Assembly: GCF_024199945.1 (NCBI RefSeq)
Contig: NZ_JANADP010000001.1
Location: 434,001 to 498,000 of the forward strand
Direction: 5' to 3'
Length of the DNA: 64,000 nucleotides
Source of the DNA: Bradyrhizobium sp. CCGUVB4N
GTDB taxonomy: Bacteria; Pseudomonadota; Alphaproteobacteria; Rhizobiales; Xanthobacteraceae
Shown: piece after piece, positions 13,412 to 22,451 of the stretch
Layout: each line of letters begins with the position of its first letter
How positions within the stretch are numbered: the stretch's first letter is position 1
Notes under the pieces: generated by a model
The model's database searches: none
The model's input: only the letters and a program-made list of their open reading frames with translations
Told to the model about the DNA's origin: nothing
Translations under genes and position numbers: made by a program

Positions 13412-14770
13412 TTAGTTCGCGGCCTTGGGCTTGTCGGCGGCCGCCTTGTCGGTGGTGCCGGGCGCGGGCGCCGCGGAGGCGCTGTTCTTGATGCCGTGGA
13501 GCAGATCGTCGGCGAGCTTGAGCGCCTTGTCGTCCTTGGCATCCGGCGGGACGTAGGACTGCGAGCCAGTCTTCTCGTCGCCGTCGTTCTTGAGATGGCC
13601 GCGCAGCGAAGCCTCGCCCTTGGTGTCGGTCCGCGACTTCAGCTCGTCCGGCACGTCCTGCAGCACTTCGATGTCGGGCACGATGCCCTTGGCCTGGATC
13701 GACTTGCCCGACGGCGTGTAGTAGCGCGCCGTGGTGAGGCGCAGCGCGCCGTTGCCCGAGCCGAGCGGGATGATGGTCTGCACCGAGCCCTTGCCGAACG
13801 AGCGGGTGCCGACGATGGTCGCGCGCTTGTGGTCCTGCAGCGCGCCGGCGACGATTTCCGACGCCGAGGCCGAGCCGCCGTTGACGAGCACGATGACCGG
13901 CTTGCCCTTGGTGAGGTCGCCCGCATGCGCGGTGCGGCGCTGGGTTTCCTCGGCGTTGCGGCCGCGGGTCGACACGATCTCGCCCTTCTCCAGGAACGAG
14001 TCGGAGACGGTGACGGCCTCCTCGAGCAGGCCGCCCGGATTGTTGCGGAGGTCGATGATGTAGCCCTTGAGCTTGTCGCCGATCTGGGTCGAGAGGTTGG
14101 CGACCTCCTTCTTCAGGCCTTCGGTGGTCTGCTCGTTGAAGGTGGTGATGCGGATATAGGCGATGTCGTCGGCCTCGACGCGCGCGCGCACCGAACGGAC
14201 GCGGATGTTGTCGCGCACCAGCGTGACGTCGATCGGATTGTCCTGGCCCTTGCGGATGATCTTGAGCTTGATCTTGGTGTTGACGGGGCCGCGCATCTTC
14301 TCGACCGCCTGGTTCAGGGTCAGGCCCTGCACCGCTTCATCGTCGAGATTGGTGATGATGTCGTTGGCCATGACGCCGGCGCGCGAGGCGGGCGTATCGT
14401 CGATCGGCGAGACCACCTTGATCAGGCCGTCTTCCATGGTGACCTCGATGCCGAGGCCGCCGAACTCGCCGCGGGTCTGCACCTGCATGTCGCGGAAGCT
14501 CTTGGCGTCCATGTAGCTCGAATGCGGATCGAGGCCGGTGAGCATGCCGCTGATGGCGGATTCGATCAGCTTGGTGTCGTCGGGCTTCTCGACATAGTCG
14601 GAGCGCACGCGCTCGAACACGTCGCCGAACAGGTTGAGCTGGCGATAGGTGTCAGCGGTCGCAGCTCGCGCGCTGGAGCCCATGAACACCGCACGCGGCT
14701 GGGTCACGAACAGCGTCAGCGCCGCACCGGTCGCAGCGCTGAGGAGGATAACTGAAGTCTTGCGCATCAT
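13412..14770 (-). CDS. ctpA: Carboxy-terminal processing protease (S41 family)
   Basis: The 452-residue periplasmic serine protease has a signal/anchor segment (residues 5-25) and a PDZ domain (about 95-175, with GGLGIEV and DIITNLDDEAV). In the catalytic part, a GSASASE nucleophile motif lies near residue 300 and the catalytic Lys is in SFGKGSVQ about 25 residues later. The C-terminal tail is Ala/Lys-rich and low in complexity. S41 proteases use a Ser-Lys dyad to trim or degrade envelope proteins, including cell-wall hydrolases. The gene overlaps the upstream envC-like gene by 4 bases, which fits a shared role in wall remodelling. Confidence 0.94.
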   Translation of the reverse strand: MMRKTSVILLSAATGAALTLFVTQPRAVFMGSSARAATADTYRQLNLFGDVFERVRSDYVEKPDDTKLIESAISGMLTGLDPHSSYMDAKSFRDMQVQTRGEFGGLGIEVTMEDGLIKVVSPIDDTPASRAGVMANDIITNLDDEAVQGLTLNQAVEKMRGPVNTKIKLKIIRKGQDNPIDVTLVRDNIRVRSVRARVEADDIAYIRITTFNEQTTEGLKKEVANLSTQIGDKLKGYIIDLRNNPGGLLEEAVTVSDSFLEKGEIVSTRGRNAEETQRRTAHAGDLTKGKPVIVLVNGGSASASEIVAGALQDHKRATIVGTRSFGKGSVQTIIPLGSGNGALRLTTARYYTPSGKSIQAKGIVPDIEVLQDVPDELKSRTDTKGEASLRGHLKNDGDEKTGSQSYVPPDAKDDKALKLADDLLHGIKNSASAAPAPGTTDKAAADKPKAAN

Positions 14771-16164
14771 CCGCGAACCTTCTCGCCTTCATTTGCGGCC
14801 CACCATGGGCCTGGATCGATTGGAGTGCCGTCTTTGCGGAACTCGACATACAACACAGGTTGACTCGCGTTGGTGGCGAGAATGGAGGCGACTTGAGAGG
14901 TCGACCCCATGGTCGCGACCGGCTCCCCCGTGAGCACAAACTGTCCGATGTTTACCGAAATGCGCTCCATCCCGGCGATCAGGACATGATACCCGCCCCC
15001 GGCGTTGAGGATCAAGAGTTGTCCATAGCTGCGGAACGGGCCGGCATAGACCACCCAGCCGTCGCACGGCGTTGTGACCTGCGAACCGGGCTTGGTTGCC
15101 AGCGAAATGCCCTTCTGGACCCCGCCGACCCCGTCGGAACCGCCAAAGTCCCTGATCTTGTTACCGTTAACCGGCAACGGCAGGAGCCCCTTGGCCGAGG
15201 CGAACAGGATGGCCGGGCTGGTCCGGGAACGGTCCTTGAACACGGCGGGGCCGGGTTTGGCGTTGGCGGCCGCGGCTGCCTTGGCCTCGGCCTGCTTTGC
15301 GGCCTCGGCCGCCTTCTCGGCCGCCTTGGCCGCGCTCTGCAGGTCCTGCTCCATCTTGGCGATCAGCCCCTGGAGATCGCCGACCTGCTTTGACAGCGTG
15401 ATGGCGCGCGAATTCTCGGCGTCGAGGTCCTTTTCGCGCGAGGACTGCTGGCGCTGCCGTTCGTCGACGAGCGCGGTGAGCCGGGTCTGTTCGCTGCGGA
15501 CCTTGTCGCGATCGGAGGCGAGCTGGTCGCGCTCGGCGGCGATGTTCTTGCGCAAGCTCACGAGCTCGCCGAGCTCACCGGCAATCTTCTCGGCGCGGCC
15601 GCGCAATTCCGGCACGACGGCGCCAAGCAGCATCGCGGTGCGCAGCGATTGCAGCGCATCTTCGGGCCGCACCAGCAGCGCCGGCGGGGTGCGCCGGCCG
15701 GCGCGCTGCAGCGCCGCCAGCACCTCGACGATGTCGGCGCGGCGCGAATCGAGCGAGGCGCGCGCCTGCTGCTCGCGGCCGTTGAGTGTGCGCAGCCGCG
15801 TCTCGGCCTCGTCGATCTTGGTCTCGACGGTGCGGACGTTGGCGGCGGTGTCGATCAACTGCTGATTGAGCTGGGTGCGGTCCTGGCCGAGCGAGGAGAT
15901 CTCGGCCTTCAGCTTGGCCTGCGCCTCCTCCGCGCTCTTCTTGCTTGCGCGCGCGGCTTCCAGCTCCTGCTCGCGCTGCTTGATGGCGTCGGGCGAGATG
16001 GCTGCGGTCTGTGGCGCAGGTGCCGCCGACTGGGCTTGCGCGAGGCTTTCTTCGGCGAAGAGGCTTGCGCCGGCGCAGCTCGCAATCAACAGCAAATTGA
16101 GGATCGGCGCTCGCATCTGTTGGACAGGATTCTTGGGCAAAGTGCTCGTTGTGGCGCGAATCAC
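14767..16164 (-). CDS. Murein hydrolase activator EnvC-like protein (coiled coil plus LytM domain)
   Basis: This 465-residue protein has a signal peptide, extensive coiled coil (about residues 60-300, rich in Glu/Gln/Arg/Ala) and a C-terminal M23/LytM-like domain from about 340. The strand motifs are GWVVYAG, SYGQLLILNAGGGYHVLI and GQFVLTGEPVATMG. The usual zinc ligands of M23 peptidases are not evident, as in EnvC, which activates amidases rather than cutting itself. A GTG at 16164 overlaps the rlmH stop. An internal ATG at 16116 gives a cleaner signal peptide and may be the true start. It is translationally coupled to ctpA. Confidence 0.88.
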   Translation of the reverse strand: MIRATTSTLPKNPVQQMRAPILNLLLIASCAGASLFAEESLAQAQSAAPAPQTAAISPDAIKQREQELEAARASKKSAEEAQAKLKAEISSLGQDRTQLNQQLIDTAANVRTVETKIDEAETRLRTLNGREQQARASLDSRRADIVEVLAALQRAGRRTPPALLVRPEDALQSLRTAMLLGAVVPELRGRAEKIAGELGELVSLRKNIAAERDQLASDRDKVRSEQTRLTALVDERQRQQSSREKDLDAENSRAITLSKQVGDLQGLIAKMEQDLQSAAKAAEKAAEAAKQAEAKAAAAANAKPGPAVFKDRSRTSPAILFASAKGLLPLPVNGNKIRDFGGSDGVGGVQKGISLATKPGSQVTTPCDGWVVYAGPFRSYGQLLILNAGGGYHVLIAGMERISVNIGQFVLTGEPVATMGSTSQVASILATNASQPVLYVEFRKDGTPIDPGPWWAANEGEKVRG

Positions 16165-16643
16165 GCGCGATGATAGGGGTGGCCGGCCAGAATGGTGGCG
16201 GCCCGATACAGCTGTTCCAGAAGCATGACGCGGACCATTTGGTGCGGCCAGGTCGCAGAGCCGAACGCGATCGCGAGCTTGGCCTTACGGCGCAATTCGG
16301 GCGAAAGTCCGTCCGCCCCTCCGATCACGAAGATAGTATGACCGGCGCCCTCGTCGCGCCAGCGTCCGAGATTCCGTGCGAATACGGTGGAATCGAGGTT
16401 TTGCCCGCGCTCGTCCATCGCCACCAGAATCGATTTTTCGGGAATATGCGCGGCGATCGCCGCGGCCTCCTCGGCCATCCGTGTGGCAGTGTCGCGCGCG
16501 CGGCTCTCGGGGATTTCGTGGATGGTGAGCTCGCGGAATCCGAGCTTGCGGCCGGCCTCGTCGAACCGCTCGAAATACCGGTCGGCAAGCTCCCGTTCCG
16601 GCCCTTGCTTCAGCCGGCCCACTGCAATGACGGCAACACGCAT
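16161..16643 (-). CDS. rlmH: 23S rRNA (pseudouridine1915-N3)-methyltransferase RlmH
   Basis: The 160-residue SPOUT methyltransferase has the SAM-binding knot motif FVIGGADGLSPELRRKA and the C-terminal HQMVRVMLLEQLYRA. It methylates a pseudouridine in helix 69 of 23S rRNA on assembled ribosomes. It follows rsfS, another ribosome-associated gene, in the usual order. The length is standard. Confidence 0.95.
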   Translation of the reverse strand: MRVAVIAVGRLKQGPERELADRYFERFDEAGRKLGFRELTIHEIPESRARDTATRMAEEAAAIAAHIPEKSILVAMDERGQNLDSTVFARNLGRWRDEGAGHTIFVIGGADGLSPELRRKAKLAIAFGSATWPHQMVRVMLLEQLYRAATILAGHPYHRA

Positions 16644-16707
16644 GAGATCTTAGGGTCGCGTTTCCAGACCGCGCGCAATCCGCGCGCGCACGACGCTAGC
16701 ATGCGCG

Positions 16708-16726
16708 TCGGCCGATTCGAAATCGG
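16708..16726. terminator. Small hairpin between rsfS and rlmH
   Basis: GGCCGAT (16708-16714) pairs with ATCGGCC (16720-16726) around TTCGA-type loop bases. It lies in the 105-base gap between rsfS and rlmH. No T-run follows on the minus strand, so it is an attenuator or processing element at best. Confidence 0.4.
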
Positions 16727-16748
16727 CCAGTCGCCTCTCAGACCGCGC

Positions 16749-17171
16749 CTAGATCGCCTTCGCCGCCCCTGGGCCCTGCGTGTACAATCTCTCGAGATTG
16801 TAGAACTCGCGGACCTCGGGTCTGAACACGTGCACGATCACATCGCCGGAATCGATCAGCACCCAGTCGCAGTTGGGCAAGCCCTCGACATGGATGTTCT
16901 TGATGCCGGTTTCCTTGAGGCCTTTCGCGACGTTCTCCGCGATCGCGCCAACGTGCCGGTTCACACGGCCCGTGGTGACGATCATGTAGTCGGAGTATGC
17001 CGATTTGCCGCGAAGGTCGATGGTGACCGTCTCTTCCGCCTTCATATCCTCGAGGCGGGAGAGGATCAGGCTCAGCGTCTTGTCGGCGTCGGGTTGCGCC
17101 TTCAAGGCCGCAGCTTTGGTCGATGTTTTACGCGTCGGTTTCGTAGCCTTGGGTAAAACAGACTTGGACAA
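16749..17171 (-). CDS. rsfS: Ribosome silencing factor RsfS (Iojap family)
   Basis: The 140-residue protein has a Lys-rich N-terminus and the Iojap/RsfS fold from about residue 30. KAEETVTIDLRGKSAYSDYM, NVHVEGLPNCDWVLID-like and DVIVHVFRPEVREFYNLERL are present. RsfS binds L14 and blocks 30S-50S joining under starvation. The start is unclear. In-frame upstream codons offer only TTG at 17171 or CTG near 17186, while a well-placed AAAGGA-ATG at 17193 is out of frame. It sits between nadD and rlmH, the common alphaproteobacterial order. Confidence 0.93.
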   Translation of the reverse strand: MSKSVLPKATKPTRKTSTKAAALKAQPDADKTLSLILSRLEDMKAEETVTIDLRGKSAYSDYMIVTTGRVNRHVGAIAENVAKGLKETGIKNIHVEGLPNCDWVLIDSGDVIVHVFRPEVREFYNLERLYTQGPGAAKAI

Positions 17172-17304
17172 TACAGACGTGGCCAGGGACCATTCCTTTC
17201 ACTGTATCGCGAGGGCCGAATCCGTCCCTCACCGGTTACACTACATCATGTGGGGTTAAGGGTTTCAATATGCCAGAGAGCCCGTAAGTCCCCACAACTC
17301 TGTC

Positions 17305-17949
17305 TCACTTCGTACCTTTCCAGCTCCCGTCCGGGTTCCGTAAGCCCGTCGAGGACAGGTTGAGCTTCAAGCCGGTCAGGAAGACCCAGGCCGGTGCCCG
17401 CTGATCCGCAAGCAATGCTGCCTTATTCTCGGGGAGGCGATAGCGCGCAAGCGCCTGGGCAGCGGGTGAGGCAAGGGCACGAAAACTCTGCGGCGGGCGA
17501 TCGATGACCGCCATCGGCACCTGGTCGGCGATGCGCCGCCAGTGCTGCCAACGATGGAATTGAGCGAGGTTGTCGGCGCCCATAATCCAGACAAAGCGCA
17601 GGCCACTGAGACGGCGGCGCAAGGTGTTGATCGTGTCGATAGTATAGCGGGTACGAATGACGGATTCGAGACAGCTCACCTCGATCCTGGAATCGTTGGC
17701 GACGTCGCGCGCCGCCTGCATGCGCGCGCCGAGCTCATGCAGCGTGCCGTTCTCCTTCAGCGGATTGCCCGGCGTCACCAGCCACCACACACGATCGAGC
17801 TGAAGGCGCTTCAGCGCGAATTGGCTGATCGCGCGATGGGCCTGGTGCGGCGGATTGAACGAGCCGCCGAGCAAGCCGATACGCATGCCTTCCGTGTAGG
17901 GCGGTATGGCTTGCGCGAAGAAACGTGGCGCGACGAAATTGTTACTCAA
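17305..17949 (-). CDS. nadD: Nicotinate-nucleotide adenylyltransferase
   Basis: The 214-residue enzyme makes deamido-NAD from nicotinate mononucleotide and ATP. It has the nucleotidylyltransferase motif [11 protein letters not shown], where the HxGH-type pattern is represented by [22 protein letters not shown] and the C-terminal SSTGLR element are also present. An internal Met at residue 22 (17886, [10 protein letters not shown]) could also be the start. It follows proA by 23 bases and precedes rsfS. Confidence 0.94.
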   Translation of the reverse strand: MSNNFVAPRFFAQAIPPYTEGMRIGLLGGSFNPPHQAHRAISQFALKRLQLDRVWWLVTPGNPLKENGTLHELGARMQAARDVANDSRIEVSCLESVIRTRYTIDTINTLRRRLSGLRFVWIMGADNLAQFHRWQHWRRIADQVPMAVIDRPPQSFRALASPAAQALARYRLPENKAALLADQRAPAWVFLTGLKLNLSSTGLRNPDGSWKGTK

Positions 17950-17972
17950 TGCCCCACGCCTCGCGCCATTCC

Positions 17973-19268
17973 TTACGGCCGCGTCTGCCCTGTGCCGTGA
18001 ACGCGATACTTGAAGCTGGTCAGCTGCTCGGCCCCCACGGGACCGCGCGCATGGAAGCGGCCGGTGGCGATGCCGATCTCGGCGCCGAAGCCGAACTCGC
18101 CGCCATCGGCGAACTGCGTCGAAGCGTTGTGCAACACGATCGCGGAATCGACTTCGCTGAGGAATTTCTTCGCAGCCAATTCATTCTCGCTCACGATCGC
18201 ATCGGTGTGATGCGAGCCGTGATCCTGGATGTGTGCGATCGCGCCGTCGACACCGTCGACCACCTTTGCCGCGATGATCGCGTCGAGATATTCGGTGTCC
18301 CAATCGTCTTCGCTGGCAGGTTTTACGCGCGCATTCGTCGCTTGCACTGTTTCATCGCCGCGCACCTCGCAGCCGGCCTCGATCAGCATCTCGACCAGCG
18401 GCTTCAGATTTTTGTCGGCAGCGGCGCGATCGACCAGCAGCGTTTCGGCCGCGCCGCAGACGCCGGTGCGGCGCATTTTTGCGTTGAGCACGATCGACTT
18501 CGCCATGGCGAGATCGGCGCTGCCATCGATGTAGACGTGATTGACGCCTTCGAGATGCGCGAACACCGGCACGCGCGCTTCCTGCTCGACGCGCGCGACG
18601 AGACTCTTGCCGCCGCGGGGCACGATCACGTCGACGGCGCCGTTGAGGCCGGACAGCATCATGCCGACCGCCGCGCGGTCGCGCGTCGGCACCAGCGTGA
18701 TCGCGGCTTCGGGCAGGCCGGCTTCGCGCAGGCCCTGCACCAGGCATTCATGGATGGCGCGGCACGAGCGGAAACTGTCGGAGCCGCCGCGCAGGATCAC
18801 GGCATTGCCGGACTTCAAGCACAGCACGCCGGCATCCGCCGCAACATTGGGCCGGCTCTCGAAGATGACGCCGACGACGCCGAGCGGCACGCGCACGCGC
18901 TCGATCGTCATGCCGTTCGGCCGCTGCCAGCTCTCGGTCACGATGCCGACGGGATCGGCGATGCCGCGCACGACGGCGATGCCTGCGGCCATGCCTTCGA
19001 CACGCGAAGGCGTCAGCGTCAGGCGGTCGATGAAGGACGAGGTGGCATTGCCGGAGGCGCGAGCCTCCGCGACGTCCTCGGCATTGGCGGCGAGGATCGC
19101 TGCAGCATTGCTGCGGATCGCACGCTCCATGGCTTCCAGCGCCCGGTTCTTCTGCTCCGGCGGCGCCAGCGCCAGCACGCGCGCGGCGGCGCGGGCACGG
19201 GTGGCGAGATCGGACATCAGCGCCTGAAGATCGGCATTGCCGTCAACGGCTTTGAGAGGGGCGGCCAT
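17973..19268 (-). CDS. proA: Glutamate-5-semialdehyde dehydrogenase (gamma-glutamyl phosphate reductase)
   Basis: The 431-residue NADPH-dependent enzyme performs the second step of proline synthesis. It contains [32 protein letters not shown], the active-site region [16 protein letters not shown] with its catalytic Cys, and [11 protein letters not shown]. The partner kinase proB lies upstream on the same strand but is separated by an inserted parDE pair of the opposite orientation, so proA now needs its own promoter in 19269-19460. Confidence 0.97.
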   Translation of the reverse strand: MAAPLKAVDGNADLQALMSDLATRARAAARVLALAPPEQKNRALEAMERAIRSNAAAILAANAEDVAEARASGNATSSFIDRLTLTPSRVEGMAAGIAVVRGIADPVGIVTESWQRPNGMTIERVRVPLGVVGVIFESRPNVAADAGVLCLKSGNAVILRGGSDSFRSCRAIHECLVQGLREAGLPEAAITLVPTRDRAAVGMMLSGLNGAVDVIVPRGGKSLVARVEQEARVPVFAHLEGVNHVYIDGSADLAMAKSIVLNAKMRRTGVCGAAETLLVDRAAADKNLKPLVEMLIEAGCEVRGDETVQATNARVKPASEDDWDTEYLDAIIAAKVVDGVDGAIAHIQDHGSHHTDAIVSENELAAKKFLSEVDSAIVLHNASTQFADGGEFGFGAEIGIATGRFHARGPVGAEQLTSFKYRVHGTGQTRP

Positions 19269-19422
19269 GGGGAGTTCAACCTTCTGCTAAGGCAGTGTCC
19301 TAGCACGGAAATCCCGCTTTTGCGAAGGGCGGGGAGGGTATGGCTGGTCTCCCGGTTGCGCCATCGGGTCGGCCAATGGCCGGGTTGCGCGGGTAGTCGG
19401 ACAAGGGCTTGCGAATAGCTCG

Positions 19423-19450
19423 GATATCAATAAGTATCATTATTTGATAG
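19423..19450. promoter_or_regulatory. Imperfect palindrome upstream of parD, candidate ParD operator
   Basis: ATCAATAA and TTATTTGAT face each other around GTATCA, one base from a perfect inverted repeat. It ends 10 bases before the parD ATG and is clearly A/T-rich against its surroundings. ParD-type ribbon-helix-helix antitoxins bind such palindromes to repress their own operon. Its role as operator is an inference. Confidence 0.55.
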
Positions 19451-19460
19451 GGAGCTTCCC

Positions 19461-19739
19461 ATGGCTAGCAGCTACAGCATTGGCAAGCATTTCGAGGACC
19501 TCATCGACAACCTGGTCGAGAGCGGCCGCTACGCCACCGCCAGTGAGGTGATGCGCGAAGGGCTTCGTCTGGTCGAGGAACGCGAAGAGCGGCGCAAGCT
19601 CAAGTTGGAGGTGCTGCGGGAGGAAATCCAGAAGGGATTTGATAGCGGGCCGATGGAAGAGGTCGATCCCAAAGAGTGGATGAACGACATCAAGGCGCGG
19701 GGACGGCAACGATTGGCCGCGCGCAAACGTGGCGAATAG
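19461..19739 (+). CDS. parD: ParD-family type II antitoxin (ribbon-helix-helix)
   Basis: The 92-residue protein has an N-terminal ribbon-helix-helix domain (about residues 4-45; SIGKHFEDLIDNLVESGRYA, SEVMREGLRLVEERE). A charged C-terminal tail (Lys/Glu-rich) probably wraps the toxin. AGGGAGC at 19448-19455 is a good ribosome binding site. It overlaps the toxin gene by 11 bases, the standard antitoxin-first layout. The pair is inserted between proA and proB against their direction. Confidence 0.93.
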   Translation: MASSYSIGKHFEDLIDNLVESGRYATASEVMREGLRLVEEREERRKLKLEVLREEIQKGFDSGPMEEVDPKEWMNDIKARGRQRLAARKRGE

Positions 19740-20025
19740 ATTCCGCAAAGCCCCGCAAGCCGATCAAGATCTCGATTCAATCTGGGATTTCATCGCATCG
19801 GACAGTGTTCGGGCCGCGGACCAGCAGATCGCGCGCATCGGCGAGATTTTCGAGATGCTTCTGGAAAGTCCGCTCGCCGGGCGAGAACGCAGAGAGTTGC
19901 GCCTGGACCTGCGCAGCTTCGCCGTCGGCAACTACGTGATCTTCTACGTCCCGTTGCCAGACGGCATCGAGGTCATCCGCGTCATGCATGGTCGTCAGGA
20001 TATTGGCGCCGACGATATGCAATAG
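19729..20025 (+). CDS. parE: ParE-family type II toxin (RelE/ParE superfamily)
   Basis: The 98-residue toxin starts at a GTG inside the parD 3' end. Family motifs are RKAPQADQDLDSIWDFIA, LLESPLAGRERRELR, LRSFAVGNYVIFYVP and VIRVMHGRQDI. ParE members poison DNA gyrase, while related RelE members cut mRNA, and sequence alone does not settle the target. It ends 7 bases before the proB stop on the opposite strand, a tight convergent arrangement. Confidence 0.92.
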   Translation: MANRFRKAPQADQDLDSIWDFIASDSVRAADQQIARIGEIFEMLLESPLAGRERRELRLDLRSFAVGNYVIFYVPLPDGIEVIRVMHGRQDIGADDMQ

Positions 20026-20031
20026 CCCGAG

Positions 20032-21153
20032 TTACCCGCCCACCACCAGATCGTCGCGGTGGATCATCTCGGACCGGCCGCTGATCCCGAGGATCGTCAT
20101 CACGTCCGGGGAGGACCGGCCCTTGATCCGCTCGGCGACTTCGGCGTCATAGGCGATCAGGCCGCGGCCGATCTCGCTGGTGTCGGGGCCGCGGACGATG
20201 ACGGCGTCACCGCGGGCGAATTGGCCCTCGACCTTGATCACGCCGGCCGGCAGCAGGCTGGCGCCGGCGCGCAGCGCCGTCACCGCGCCGGCGTCGATGG
20301 TCAGCGTCCCCTTCGGCTCCAGCGTGCCCGCGATCCAGCGTTTTCGCGATGTGATGGGGTTGGCCGGCGTCAGGAACCAGGTGCAGCGGCCGCCATTGGC
20401 GATCGCTTGCAGCGGATGCTCGATCTTGCCGGATGCAATCAGCATGTGCGTGCCGCCGGTGGTGGCGATCTTGGCCGCCTCGACCTTGGTGCGCATGCCG
20501 CCGCGCGACAGCTCGGATTCGGCATCTCCCGCCACGGCCTCGATCTCGGAGGAGATGCTCTCGACCACCGGGATCAGCTTGGCGTTGGGATTGTTCTTCG
20601 GCGGGGCGTCGTAGAGCCCGTCGATGTCGGAGAGCAGCACCAGCAGATCGGCGCTCGCCATGGTGGCGACGCGCGCCGCAAGGCGGTCATTGTCGCCGTA
20701 GCGAATCTCGTTGGTGGCGACCGTGTCGTTCTCGTTGATCACGGGGATCGCGCGCCACTCCAGCAGCTTGCCGATGGTGGAACGGGCGTTGAGATAACGG
20801 CGTCGCTCCTCGGTGTCCCCAGGCGTCACCAAAATCTGTCCGGCGCCGATGCCGTGCGCCCCGAGCACCTCCGACCAGATCCGCGCCAGTTCGATCTGTC
20901 CGACGGCAGCCGCCGCCTGGCTTTCCTCCAGCTTCAGCGCTCCGCGCGGCAGCTTGAGCCGGCTGCGGCCAAGTGCGATCGAGCCGGAGGAGACGACGAG
21001 GACGTCGCGGCCCTGCTCGTGCAGCTTGGCCATGTCGTCCGCGAGTGCGGCGAGCCAGGACGCACGCACCTCGCCCCTGTCGGAATCGACCAGCAGTGCG
21101 GAGCCGACCTTGACGACGATGCGGCGGAATTGATTGAGTTCGGGGCTGGCCAT
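20032..21153 (-). CDS. proB: Glutamate 5-kinase
   Basis: The 373-residue enzyme catalyses the first, feedback-controlled step of proline synthesis. The amino acid kinase domain (residues 8-260) contains [43 protein letters not shown] and [13 protein letters not shown]. The C-terminal PUA domain covers about 280-365. The normal partner proA lies downstream after parDE. The 199-base region between proB and the divergent tctC-like gene must hold its promoter. Confidence 0.97.
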   Translation of the reverse strand: MASPELNQFRRIVVKVGSALLVDSDRGEVRASWLAALADDMAKLHEQGRDVLVVSSGSIALGRSRLKLPRGALKLEESQAAAAVGQIELARIWSEVLGAHGIGAGQILVTPGDTEERRRYLNARSTIGKLLEWRAIPVINENDTVATNEIRYGDNDRLAARVATMASADLLVLLSDIDGLYDAPPKNNPNAKLIPVVESISSEIEAVAGDAESELSRGGMRTKVEAAKIATTGGTHMLIASGKIEHPLQAIANGGRCTWFLTPANPITSRKRWIAGTLEPKGTLTIDAGAVTALRAGASLLPAGVIKVEGQFARGDAVIVRGPDTSEIGRGLIAYDAEVAERIKGRSSPDVMTILGISGRSEMIHRDDLVVGG

Positions 21154-21352
21154 GTGCGTATGTGTCGGCGCGTGTGACGAATTGCTCTGGAAACGGCGGA
21201 GCGGAGAGCGGCGCCGGCTAAGGCCTGCTTTTGCAGCAGGACGATGGCCGGCGCAAGGCGGGCGGGACGGTAAACGGCGAAGGTCGGCCTTGTCTTGCGT
21301 GCCAGCCCGGTTCTAATGCCGCCAACCAATCGCGGGCTGGACGAGGAAACGA

Positions 21353-22318
21353 ATGGATCGCCGCAATTTCATGGCTGGGTGTTTCGGGTTGCCGCTGCTG
21401 TCGCAGATCGGCGAGGCCCGAGCGCAGGCCGGGCTGAGCAAAATCATCTTCCCGTTCGCGGCAGGCGCCGGCGGCGACACGCTGTGCCGGCTGATCGCGC
21501 AGGAGATGGCACCCGTGCTGCAACGGACCATCGTGGTCGAGAACCGCACCGGCGGTGACGGCCTGATCGGCATCAAGGCGGTGAAAGGTGCAAGCCCTGA
21601 CGGCAGCATGGTGCTGGTGACGACCGGGCCGACCATGTATCTGCTGCCGATGGTCGAAACGACACCGAGCTTCGACACAGCGAAGGATTTCATGCCGGTG
21701 TCCCTGCTTGCGCGGTTCGAGTTCGCACTGGTGGTTGGCCCGGCCATGGATGTCGCCGACTTCAAGGGGTTTGTCGCGTGGCTGAAGGCGCACCCCGACA
21801 AGACCTCGTTTGGCGTCCCGAGCAACGGCACCATTCCGCATTTCGCCGGCTCGAAGCTGGAAAAGGATCTCGGCATTCCCCTGACGCGCGTGCCCTATCG
21901 CGGCAGTGCGCCAATCCTCAACGACATCATCGGCGGCCACATTTCGTTTGGGATCACCACGCTGGCGGATGCGCTGCCGCAGCATCGTGCCAAGGGCGTG
22001 AAGATCATCGCGGTCTCGAGCGCGGAGCGGTCGCCGTTCGCGCCTGACGTCCCGACGCTAAAGGAGAGCGGCATCGATCTCGTCGCGGACGCCTGGTACG
22101 GCATGTGGCTTCCCGCCGGCAGCCCGCCGGAGTTTGCCAGCAAGCTCGGCGCGGCCGCGAGTGCGGCGCTGGCGAAGCCCGACGTGAAGGAGAAGCTGAC
22201 GGCGATCGGGCTCATTCCGGTCGGCAGCAGCGCGGATGGATTGACGAAAGAGCTCGCCGCGAACACGGCCTTCTGGCAGCCGATCGTGAAGGCGACGGGA
22301 TACAAGATCGAGAACTGA
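21353..22318 (+). CDS. Tripartite tricarboxylate transporter (Bug/TctC) substrate-binding protein
   Basis: The 321-residue periplasmic binding protein has an RRNF-containing signal peptide of Tat-like appearance, cleaved near ARAQA. Bug-family signatures are IIFPFAAGAGGDTLCR, IVVENRTGGDGLIG, PHFAGSKLEKDLG, VPYRGSAPILNDIIGGH and PTLKESGIDL. Such proteins bind carboxylates or other small molecules, sometimes without a dedicated transporter. No TctA or TctB gene is in the window. It is convergent with the sulfatase gene and lies, with it, between obgE and proB. Confidence 0.9.
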   Translation: MDRRNFMAGCFGLPLLSQIGEARAQAGLSKIIFPFAAGAGGDTLCRLIAQEMAPVLQRTIVVENRTGGDGLIGIKAVKGASPDGSMVLVTTGPTMYLLPMVETTPSFDTAKDFMPVSLLARFEFALVVGPAMDVADFKGFVAWLKAHPDKTSFGVPSNGTIPHFAGSKLEKDLGIPLTRVPYRGSAPILNDIIGGHISFGITTLADALPQHRAKGVKIIAVSSAERSPFAPDVPTLKESGIDLVADAWYGMWLPAGSPPEFASKLGAAASAALAKPDVKEKLTAIGLIPVGSSADGLTKELAANTAFWQPIVKATGYKIEN

Positions 22319-22336
22319 ACCTCGCTCGCGCTCTAT

Positions 22337-22451
22337 CCCCTCATCCTGAGGAGCGCGCCCTTGCGCGCGTCTCGAAGGATGAAGGCCCGGCTGCTGCAGC
22401 GGGGGGCTGCATGGTTCGAGACGGCGCTTCGCGCCTCCTCACCATGAGGGT
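22337..22451. repeat. Palindromic repeat, CCTCATCCTGAGGAGCGC family
   Basis: CCTCATCCTGAGGAGCGC...GTCTCGAAGGATG at the left is mirrored by GGTTCGAGACGGCGC...CTCACCATGAGGG at the right. It fills the whole gap between the convergent tctC-like and sulfatase genes and abuts the sulfatase stop codon. Confidence 0.8.

Noticed and set aside
12440..14755. 771-codon plus-strand frame across the YibQ-like and ctpA genes
   Set aside because: It spans two well-supported genes and their terminator on the other strand and has shadow-type composition.
17925..19418. 497-codon plus-strand frame over proA
   Set aside because: Antisense to proA, with no protein family signal.
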